NCBI RefSeq assembly: GCF_001039355.2 | Contig: NW_019775466.1 | Span: 319,143 to 348,940, forward strand | From: Lingula anatina | Lineage: Eukaryota > Brachiopoda > Lingulata > Lingulida > Lingulidae | Length of the DNA: 29,798 bases | Direction of reading: 5' to 3' | Part shown: positions 9,701 to 17,252 of the stretch, one piece after another | Numbering within the stretch: position 1 is the first letter of the stretch | How the letters are laid out: each line of letters opens with the position of its first letter | Notes under the pieces: model-generated | Databases searched by the model: none | What the model saw: the letters and a program-made list of their open reading frames with translations, nothing else | What the model was told of the DNA's origin: nothing | Translations under genes and position numbers: made by a program

Positions 9701-12700
9701 TATGTAGGGAGATCTTTATTATGAAAAAAAAGTTTCTGCTATTTGTACGCGCCAAAATGGCGCAGGTTAGAATTTTACTTGCGCCTTTGAGAAAAGGCTC
9801 TCGCATTTGGCGCAATCACGCGGCCCAGGATTATCCCTGCACATGTGCATTGATAGCCTTTCTTGTGTTCTATTCTCTTGTTGAAAGTGTGCAACATCAA
9901 AAAGAAAAAGTATTAGTTATATTTTCCAATAGCACATAATTGCCATTTTCACACTTCATTATACAATAATTAAATGATTTATTGAGTATGTAAAAATTTA
10001 ATTCCTGTCCATGATCTCAATCCGGTCTGCAGCTACATGGGTATTAAAAATTGCTGGAAAAAACTTGTTAAAATTCTCAAAATGGCATGTACTTTCAGTA
10101 GTAAAATCAGACGAGAAAATTGTCATTAGAGCTTTCTTTCAGCTCCCCTTTTCAAAGACAAAAACAATAACAGCACCTGTGAAGATCATATCTGATTTAG
10201 TTCTGTTTGCTACATTGACACCAACTGATAAGATCACTTTCTTCCAATTAAACCACATCAAAGGGCTCTATGACTGTTTGAAGATCCAGGTAAGTTCTGT
10301 TCAATCGCTGTCAGTGGACAGATTCAGCAGATAACAAAGCCATTGCAACTCCTTACCTGAAAAACAATCAGACCGGTAACTGCAGCTCATATAATTACAG
10401 TGTAAGATAGCATTCACAACGAGTTGAGCCATGCTTTACAAATCCTGGGGACTAAATATGGCGGTCGTACATGAAAGAAAAACCGCCTAATCTTTTAATA
10501 GTCTCTCCGCCTCTCACACGCCTCCCCGCACGTTGTCCCTGTGGGGGGACAGTCATTAAATCTCGGCTCCATTGGGACGACACATGGGGAGGCGTGTGAG
10601 AGGGGGAGAGACTATTAAAAGATTAGGTGGTTTTTCTTTCATGTACGTCCGCCATATTTAGTCCCCAGGATTTGTAAAGCCTGGCTCAATTTGTTGTGAA
10701 TGCGATCTAAGAGAGGTGCCTGTCAATCGCTGATAAAATCGGTATCAATACTAGAAAGGGTCCTTGATGGCCATTTCCTGACGCTAAACACCTATGTTGA
10801 TATAATTAAACAGTTGTCAAGGTTAATTATCTACCGGTGTGAAAGATACAGACGATCAAAGTTGATCATTTTAACATTGGGGCTTACCGATTGTTTTACC
10901 CTAGTCCGGCCGTGGCGGCCATCTTGTGACGTCATGCCGACTGTAAGAATGTTAAATGGTATGACTGGCAAGTTTGGGACATTTTCAAATGCAAAAATTA
11001 TATCTTTATTCTTTAATTATGAATTATGATAGCATACCTTTGCATTAAAGAGAATACAAATGTCACCAATAATAGTATTAGTATAATTTTCAGCAGTAAG
11101 TGAATATATGAAATGTGTTTCTTTTTTAACAGGGTATCGTTGGTTTGCATTTGGTACAGCTGTTATGGGAGGTGCTATATATTTTCACTTACGTAATTTT
11201 GCAGCTGAGAAGTAAGTCTTGAGATTTTTAGAAGCTCTTTATTTTCTTAAATTTTGTTCTAGTAATATTTTATATATGTACTTTGTGGGTAGGTTGTCAA
11301 ATCAATCTGGTACATTATAGTGAAATGAGAGAAAGTAGTTATTACACTATGTTCAGACAATAAATCTTAACTCTGAGACCCAAACTGTTCAATATAGAGC
11401 TGTCATAGTGTGTATTTCTGGAGGGATATGATCATGCATCAAGACAGGTTGTGTACTATATGCGCTGTAATATGAACCATTGAAATGCTCAGTCAATTGT
11501 TTTCAGTATGGGGCAAGTACACGCTATGGATATGATAGCCGCCTTGGAGCCTTTCTTAACAGCAGAGAAAGATAGAATGTAAGTGACCAGGTTTCACTTA
11601 GATTAGTTCAGTATAAATGTTAGGTTATGTTCCTTAAAGAGATGTAGTCATTTGGATGGACCACATCATTGTATGTAATAATAATAATATATTTATTTAA
11701 GTATAAATTCTAAATCTGTTCTGTAGACTTAGCAGTAAGGACAATTATGTTCATTAATACAGTATCAGAGCATTCACATCGAGAAGCGCTGAGGTCTAGC
11801 AAGGCCGAGACCTAAATATGGCGGACCTACATTAAAGGAACACCACGTAATCCTTTAATGGTCTCTCAATGAATGTCATTGAGAGACCATGAAAGGATTA
11901 GGCGATCAATGAATGTCATTGAGAGACCATTGAAGGATTAGGCAGTCTTCCTTTCATGTAGGTCCGCCATATTTAGGTCTCGGCCTTGCTAGACCACGGC
12001 TCTTCTCGATGTGAATGCTCTCTAAGACGCCTGGTCATTACAATCTGTGTTGATAATCTCGCCTCCCTGGAGAGGATGCAACCCCACTGCCATATGAGGT
12101 ACTAAGTACTAGCAAGTTTACAATATTGTTCTCTGTCTGACCAGGGACCCTGCTTCAACCCTTATCTGCTGAGTGCCCAGCAGGTACCATTTATAAAGAC
12201 TATGCTATGTCCCCGGACGGGGTAACCCCCATGCCCTCCCTTTTCGGAGGCAGACACTAATCACAAGGTCATACAACATTGGTCAAAAAGGTTGTCCCAC
12301 CCCCCGTTTCATGTGCTTTTATTTATAAATGATCACATCACAGGTGCTAATTGCTATGAATGGTGATTTTCATTATACCATAACTAACATGATTATTGGT
12401 ACAGAAAATACTAAGTAGCGGTTAAGATATCTATATTTAATACCACTTATTCCCATTGATTACATGTACCCTCTCACGTCCGATGTTCCAGTGTCATTTC
12501 TATAGAGGTAAAGAAATGCCCATTAAATTGAAAAGACACCACCAAAAGTCACCAAATTTACAGACATTTAGCATTAGGGTGTGCCCGTTAAAGGTCATGT
12601 GTCTATTAGTGTGTGTGGCTACCGCGGACTGTAATTATCTCCTGTAGACGGCGCCACCGCCTTCAACAGGGGTAACATTTCTGTTTTGTAGGATTTTGCC

Positions 12701-15700
12701 CCGTGTTTCCTAAAAAGCTTGGCGGAATTGGTCAGGACTAGTTGGGGTTTGGTTCTCCTCTGGATCGCACACTTTAATTCACGCCACGGGTTCTCAGTAG
12801 GTTTATTATCAGGATTCAAATATGGTTTCTCCGGTCTCAGAACAAATCACTCACCACATGAGAACTGTTTGCAAGTGTGCTGTCATGATGGTTTTAGTGC
12901 ATTGTTCTTTCCGGAAAAGAACGTTATTGGGGCAATTCACTGAAACGTTCTCAACAAATATCTAACTCCATTTGCAAAAGGTGACTTCAGGGATACTGCA
13001 GGCGTCATTGTGGAATTCCACATGCTCACTACTCTCGTCTGCTGAGTGATTTGTTGCAGAAACCCAATGTTCAGAGGATAGAGCAACCACCTTTGAGCCA
13101 TGTTATTAACCTTACTAAACATCTGTGGCATGAATTGAAGTGTGGAATGGAAAGGAGGACCGAATTCCTAGTAATCTGGACCAACTCCCCCAAGCTCTTT
13201 AGGAAGAATGGAACAATATCCCATAAAACAGAATTGTTACCCCTGTTGAAGGCAGGCCGCGCCACCTACAGGAAGTAATTACAGTACGTGGTAAACACAA
13301 ACCCTATTAGACAAGGAGCCATTAACGAGCACAGCCTAATGCTAAATGTGTGTAAATTTGGTGACATTTGGTGGTGTCATTTCAATTTAATGGACATTTC
13401 TTTACTTCTGTGAAAATCACAGTGAAACGTCGGATGTGAGGGGGTACATGTAATAAATGTGAATAAATAGTATTAAATATTGATATCTTCACCGATAGTT
13501 TGTATTTTCTGTATCACTGATCATGTTACTTATGGTATCTGTAATGAAAATCACTATTTATAACAATCTTCACCTGTGATGTGATCATTTATAAATAAAA
13601 GCACAGGATACTGAAGGTGGGACAACCTTTTTGACCAATGTTGTATGGTCAGTTCATGTCATCTGTATCTGCTAGATATGGTTTGATGTTCTTTAATACT
13701 ACATCTCAAGTCGTCTCATGTCAAATCTTTGCCATTTAACTTCACCAAATGCCACTATATAGTTTCAAATATGAGTTAAAGAAATACCAAACGGTATTGT
13801 TTCATGTTTCCCTAATTATGATATTTGAACAGATATTGTCTGCTCTCTTTCTGTGTTATAAATATTCCCCTCGGTCGTTTTCCCCAAACCAAATTTAAAT
13901 TATGGGAATTAATGCTATTGTGCAGGCAGCATTACTACATCGTTTGGCAGACTTTAACGCCATGTTACCGTTACCGCTTCTCCTCCTAGACTACAAGGGC
14001 CTGCGTACCCATCTCTTGGATTTAGGTCACCTATAATCTCAACTCGCTCCACGTAAAATTTGGGCTTCATCGGTTTAGGGGTCTAGGTGTGGCGCTCATT
14101 GCAATGCACCCTTGTCCAAAATTGGCAAAATTAAATGCTAATTATCTACCATACCAAATGAATTATGGGAAAAATTTCTACAGACGGCTATCTGAAAGCC
14201 TCCTGTGTAGATTTCAAATATGCCCTTGGATTTGACCTTTGACCTTTTTTTCAAGGTCAAATGGGCCAAAAATTTCAAAAAAACTAAATTTTTTTACGAA
14301 AAAAATTTATTTGCGCTAATATTCAGAAACTACTCAGACCTAGCCTATAATATTATTGGCAGGTGTTACCCTTCAGGTCATCTTTCATCTCCGTGAGTTG
14401 GGGTCAATCAGTGCATTTTCACTGGAGTAGCGGCATAAGTTACCGAAACTGAAAACTGTCTCTAACTCGGGAACCGTTGGTGCTAGAGACCTGTTCTTTT
14501 TTGCATTTTGTAGAGCATGTCAAGCCCAACACTGAAAGTGGTCTCTTTTTTTTATTTCCATACGGTTTACGAGTTATGCTGTATCAAAAAGTACATTGTG
14601 GTGGTGAAAGCAAAATGTGCAATACAGTAACGTATTATAAATTTTGAACTTCTGGAAAATAAAACATAAGGGTTGGCGAGGCAGACAACTTCTGGTCAAA
14701 AATGACATTATTTCATGAAATTTGAACATCTGGAACTTCTGAGCACCTCCCATTTCAAGAATTTCAACCAAAATGACCTTTTCTTTATTTCAATTAATTT
14801 CTTCTGTAGGAAATTTATGGCACATTATTGTAACTCCAAAATTGTAACATTTAGTCTCTTAAATCTCCAAAACTGGCAGAGATAGGCCCATAGTTACTAT
14901 TGAAGTTGAATAGGAAGTCATATGCTGGGAATTTAACTGCGACCTTGAAATTGACCTTTGACCTACTTTTAACTATGAACTGACCTTTGCAACATTTAAG
15001 TCCCTTATATCTCCAAAACTGGTAAAGATACACCCATAGTTACTATTGAACATGAATAGAAAGTCATATACTGGCAATCTAACTGTGACCTTAAAATTGA
15101 CCTTTGACCTACTTTTCGCCATAAACTGAACTTTGCAACTTTTTTAATGCATATAATTTCAATACTGGTAGAGATATGCCCATAGTTACTATTTCACATG
15201 AATAGGAAGTCATATGCTGGCTATCTAACCTTGACCTTGAAATTGACCTTTGACCTACTTTTTATGATGAACTGATTTTTATATGTTTTCTGCCTTTAAA
15301 TCTCCAAAATTGGCAAAGAAATGCCCATGGTTATTATTGAACTTGAATAGAAAGTCATATACTGTGACATTGAAATTGACCTTTGACCTACTTTTTCACC
15401 ATGAACTGAGCTTTGCATATTTTCTTGCCCCTCATATCTTCAAAACTAGTAGAGATATGCCCAGTGTTGCCTCTAGGTTTTTTCTATTGTCAGCATATAT
15501 GCAACATTTCAAGGAAAACCAATAGGCCTATTGTCTAGAGAATCACAGGATTGAATAATGTTAGGAAAATACAGGTCAATTCGAAAATCTGCTTGATTGT
15601 ACCATTTTTAGTTAAATTTTTTTGCATATTTTGAGAGCTCTTTTTGATTGTATTTTATAGAGCTTATCAAGCGCAAGACTGGTGTTGGTGTCCCTTTTTT

Positions 15701-16635
15701 GGGGGGTTTTCCATATGAATGCGCTTACTCCAGCTGGTGGTACAATATCCGGAGGCGGTATCGCCTCTCTGATCCTCTAGTTTGAGTTGTGTGAGATACT
15801 GGAAGTAGTGATTTACTAGTATATCCATTACTGGAAATCTGCTCACTTCATTTCAAACTTTGATATTTTTATTTATTTATGTGTGATACTTACCTTACCC
15901 TTAAAGATACGTATGAACTCAATTTTTTGCTACAAATTCAACCAAATGCCACCACATAGTTTTAAATAGCATAACTTAGAGAAATACCAAAAGACATCGT
16001 TTTATATTACTTGAAAAATTTGAACAGATTTTTCTGCTTGTTTTCTATGATGTATATAAATGGGGAAGATAAGTAGGTCAGATCAGTAGGTAAAGTTCAT
16101 GACCAAAACTTTAAAGGTGCAGTTTAAAACTCTTTTTATGGCTGATCTAGGGTTTAATTTGGTTTTCCCCTTGGCATATCGACTTTATTTGAGCCGTATA
16201 AGAAACTAATAGAAGTGGTTTATATGTGTTACTGGGAATCCGTGTCTCACTGTTGCTTGATTCATATGTACCTTTAAATTGGCTTGCAGGATTTTGAAGC
16301 AACTGGTGAAGAACAGAGAGGAAGAGGCTGAATTAATGAAAGACGTGCCAGGTTGGACAGTGGGTACCTACTATGGCAAGCCAGTTTACAGGAACCCTAA
16401 CAAGCGATGGGTAATACCAAGTGGGATTGAATTTTATGCTCACCGGGACTTGTTTGGAAGCAATGAAAGTATCAGAAAAAGGATCCCAATATATGACGAG
16501 GCTGGAAATGTGGAAAAGTGGCTCAGGAAGCCTCATCGCAAGCATACAGTCTTGATGGATGAGTCTCCTGAATATGGGGATAGTCCAGTTAAAGACATGG
16601 TTGATATACAAGTGTATCCAAAAGCTCCATATTAA
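6679..16635 (+). CDS. NDUFA13: NDUFA13 / GRIM-19, complex I accessory subunit (spliced gene, 4 exons)
   Basis: Joined exons 6679-6769, 11133-11211, 11507-11578 and 16290-16635 give an uninterrupted 588-nt CDS (195 residues plus TAA). All junctions are GT-AG and the phases (1, 0+2, 2) are compatible. The N-terminus MANIKYRQEMPRPGGY has the QxMPxPGGY signature of GRIM-19. Residues 30-48 (SGYRWFAFG...YF) match the single transmembrane helix by which the protein crosses the inner mitochondrial membrane. Residues 75-105 (AEKDRMILKQL...EAELMKDVPGW) are the most conserved block, followed by VGTYYGKPVY. Known members are about 144-155 residues. Here roughly 40 residues after EFYAHRDLFG are extra, basic and unrecognised. 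NDUFA13 is an accessory subunit of respiratory complex I and in mammals is also linked to apoptosis and STAT3. The gene converges on the SAXO5-like gene at its 3' end. Confidence 0.94.
7408..7675. repeat. Imperfect direct repeat, two ~95-bp copies
   Basis: The segments at about 7408-7505 and 7575-7675 share TCTTTCAATTCA, TTCAGT, TTTTCAT, TGTATTTGATAAT/TGTGTTTGATAAT and TACGGGG in the same order. They look like a partial tandem duplication or two LTR-like/MITE-derived copies in intron 1 of NDUFA13. There is no coding content. Confidence 0.6.
7895..8205. repeat. Imperfect direct repeat, two ~105-bp copies
   Basis: The segments at about 7895-8005 and 8105-8205 share TGACAAC, ATATTCACTT, GATTTTCTAG and GACTTTATCA-like words at matching spacing. 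The reading frames across 7834-8078 on both strands fall in this repeat and show no protein similarity, so they are not called as genes. Confidence 0.55.
8210..10400. other. NDUFA13 intron 1, unassigned stretch
   Basis: No exon, RNA gene or element with clear ends was recognised in this 2.2-kb part of intron 1. It has AT-rich segments and words that look like old interspersed repeats (GGGCCA / TGGCCC around 8630-8670, GCGCCAAAATGGCGCA at about 9750). Two open frames, 9655-9939 and 10011-10334, have no recognisable family and low-complexity composition. Confidence 0.4.
10404..10712. mobile_element. Foldback MITE with ~125-bp arms, copy 1
   Basis: The two arms are near-perfect inverted repeats. 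The left arm runs from GCATTCACAACGAG through ATCCTGGGGACTAAATATGG to CTCTCACACGCCTCCCC, and the right arm returns the same sequence in reverse. Only about 50 bp separate them, so a transcript would form a long hairpin. It is related to the element at 11767-12022 through shared ends (GCATTCACA...GAG) and internal CTAAATATGGCGG and GTCTCTC words. It lies in intron 1 of NDUFA13. Confidence 0.88.
10911..10948 (+). promoter_or_regulatory. YY1-like site abutting a perfect CRE in intron 1
   Basis: GCGGCCATCTTG (10915-10926) contains the CCATCTTG/CAAGATGG core bound by YY1-type factors. It is followed directly by TGACGTCA (10927-10934), the palindromic CREB/ATF site. An ATG overlaps the CRE and a good donor (GTAAGA) follows nine bases later. 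This could be an internal alternative promoter of NDUFA13 or a promoter-like piece carried by a repeat. The function is inferred from motifs only. Confidence 0.35.
11133..11211 (+). CDS. NDUFA13: NDUFA13 exon 2 (membrane helix)
   Basis: The acceptor is preceded by a pyrimidine tract (TTTCTTTTTTAACAG) and the donor is a strong GTAAGT. In the phase set by exon 1 it reads YRWFAFGTAVMGGAIYFHLR, the single transmembrane segment and its basic end. It is split from exon 3 inside codon 57. Confidence 0.93.
11507..11578 (+). CDS. NDUFA13: NDUFA13 exon 3
   Basis: The acceptor is TTGTTTTCAG and the donor GTAAGT. The translation MGQVHAMDMIAALEPFLTAE then KDR corresponds to the family segment ending in L.AE.DR before the conserved LKQL block. 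Both boundary phases fit exons 2 and 4. Confidence 0.92.
11767..12022. mobile_element. Foldback MITE, copy 2 of the GCATTCACA family
   Basis: Inverted arms run from GAGCATTCACATCGAGAAG through GTCTAGCAAGGCCGAGACCT and AAATATGGCGGACCTAC. They fold back through a centre that holds a duplicated CAATGAATGTCATTGAGAGA segment, itself palindromic. The ends and several internal words match the 10404-10712 element. It lies in intron 3 of NDUFA13. Confidence 0.87.
12274..13643. mobile_element. Palindromic Tc1-like element with transposase remnants in both arms
   Basis: The ends are CAACATTGGTCAAAAAGGTT and its reverse complement AACCTTTTTGACCAATGTTG, flanked by TA on both sides as in Tc1/mariner insertions. 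The arms are long, roughly 570 bp each, with a centre of about 220 bp. Each arm encodes, reading inward to outward, the C-terminal piece of a Tc1-type transposase. On the minus strand at 12619-12819 it reads NPDNKPTENPWRELKCAIQR, matching the family pattern PDLNPIENLW..LK.AI.RR with the glutamate of the DDE triad kept. On the plus strand at 13051-13278 it reads HVINLTKHLWHELKCGMERR, with that glutamate lost. The rest of the transposase is absent, so it is non-autonomous. Confidence 0.88.
13730..13885 (+). repeat. Interspersed repeat, copy 1 (direct repeat with 15935-16060)
   Basis: It shares CACCAAATGCCAC, TATAGTTT/CATAGTTT, AGAAATACCAAA, TTTGAACAGAT and TCTGCT with 15935-16060 in the same order and orientation. 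The two copies bracket 2 kb of other repeats, including the DR1 array. Confidence 0.65.
13886..14830. repeat. Repeat-derived intron 3 sequence
   Basis: There is no coding content. A piece at about 14490-14545 (TTTTTTGCATTTTGTAGAGC, then ATGTCAAGCCCAACACTG) is similar to about 15640-15690 (TTTTTGATTGTATTTTATAG, then AGCTTATCAAGCGCAAGACTG). The stretch therefore appears to belong to the same interspersed family that surrounds the tandem array. One perfect DR1 motif lies at 14233-14245. Confidence 0.5.
14835..15465 (+). repeat. ~140-bp tandem array, about 4.5 units, perfect DR1 motif in four
   Basis: Consecutive units carry ATCTCCAAAACTGG, AGATATGCCCATAGTTACTA, GAATAGAAAGTCATATACTGG and GACCTTGAAATTGACCTTTG in a fixed order, with spacings of about 146, 146 and 133 bp. 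TGACCTTTGACCT occurs at 14952, 15098, 15244 and 15377. Its reverse complement AGGTCAAAGGTCA is the ideal direct-repeat-1 element bound by HNF4, RXR, COUP-TF and PPAR-type nuclear receptors. Divergence between units is moderate, while the DR1 core is identical in all four. Confidence 0.88.
15935..16060 (+). repeat. Interspersed repeat, copy 2
   Basis: Second copy of the repeat at 13730-13885. It carries CAACCAAATGCCACCACATA, GAGAAATACCAAA and TTTGAACAGATTTTTCTGC. Confidence 0.65.
16110..16278 (+). mobile_element. TTTAAAGGTRCA MITE, copy 2, abutting the last NDUFA13 exon
   Basis: The ends TTTAAAGGTGCA and TGTACCTTTAAA are inverted repeats differing at one position, giving a 169-bp non-coding element. 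It is homologous in reverse orientation to 3322-3492. Its right end is only 11 bp before the exon 4 boundary at 16290, so the normal branch-point window of the acceptor lies inside the element. Confidence 0.75.
16290..16635 (+). CDS. NDUFA13: NDUFA13 exon 4 (terminal)
   Basis: It follows the acceptor GGCTTGCAG. It encodes ILKQLVKNREEEAELMKDVP, then GWTVGTYYGKPVY, the diagnostic GRIM-19 core, and then an extended tail through KAPY and TAA. Upstream codons that stay open before 16290 are intron. The C-terminal roughly 55 residues are rich in charged residues and proline and go beyond the end of vertebrate and insect homologues. Confidence 0.94.
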
Positions 16636-16866
16636 CATTTTTTTTAAAAGTTGAGTTATGATGTAATTTATATGATAAATTTCATTGCTGAAAGTCTCTT
16701 GGAGTTACCTTGCCATGGGAATGGAAAAAGATGACATTATTGCACTGTTGACTTTTTGTTTTGCACGAGTGTCATGCAAAATTGAAATAATCTAGGCCAT
16801 TGGTAAATGTTACATGATACTGTTGTAATCATTAATTACTCTGGATGATGTATTTTTTTCAGTAAC

Positions 16867-16872
16867 AATAAA
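16867..16872 (+). terminator. NDUFA13 poly(A) signal AATAAA
   Basis: A canonical AATAAA lies 232 bp after the stop codon. Cleavage is expected at about 16882-16902, which would run into the 3' end of the opposing SAXO5-like gene. Confidence 0.75.
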
Positions 16873-16902
16873 ATAACTTTAGAAAAAAACATTCATTTGA
16901 CT

Positions 16903-16908
16903 TTTATT
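16903..16908 (-). terminator. SAXO5-like gene poly(A) signal AATAAA
   Basis: TTTATT on the plus strand reads AATAAA on the minus strand, 186 bp beyond the stop codon at 17094. Cleavage is expected at about 16873-16893, so the two convergent transcripts probably overlap by a few tens of bases at most. Confidence 0.65.
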
Positions 16909-17093
16909 CATAACATATATACTAGTATATACACAATATGATTTTTCAAAGTTTCATAATAATCTAGTCCTGATAATCCTATACAACTTTTGTCTTTTTT
17001 CAAGAACAGTTTTCCCTTATCATATTTCAGCATAATCCTGGGTATTGGTTCTTCACATAGATGGGAGAAAGAGACCCATCTCTGAAGTTGAAT

Positions 17094-17252
17094 TTATACA
17101 TTTAATGTCCCTAAAGGCACAGAACTCCGCTGTAACTTTCCAGAGTCGACCAAAACTTGCTTCTCCATTTTCTTTGGAATAAACTGAATGTTGTGTGTTG
17201 TAATAAAGTCTCTCTCTCCTTTTAATGGTGGCTTGATGTGGGTTTCTCGTAA
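17094..17252 (-). CDS. SAXO5-like exon 7 (terminal)
   Basis: It starts after TTTCTTTAG and reads LRETHIKPPLKGERDFITTH through SSVPLGTLNV to TAA. The SSVPLGT motif is the last of the spaced repeats. It is 53 codons including the stop, entered in phase 0. Confidence 0.8.
   Translation of the reverse strand, partial: LRETHIKPPLKGERDFITTHNIQFIPKKMEKQVLVDSGKLQRSSVPLGTLNV

Noticed and set aside
9655-9939. 94-codon open frame with many Arg/Leu/Lys
   Set aside because: The composition follows local repeats (ACATCGCTACACGC, GCGCCAAAATGGCGCA). No recognisable domain and no plausible splice partners.
10011-10334. 107-codon open frame followed by a good donor in NDUFA13 intron 1
   Set aside because: No family resemblance. 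It is not needed for NDUFA13, whose exon 1 at 6679 joins exon 2 in phase. Kept as intron unless transcripts show otherwise.
10934-10942. ATGCCGACT plus donor as the NDUFA13 first exon
   Set aside because: It would end in phase 0 while exon 2 needs phase 1, and it lacks the MPxPGGY signature found at 6706-6726.
16333-16638. Minus-strand open frame opposite NDUFA13 exon 4
   Set aside because: Shadow of the real plus-strand exon.
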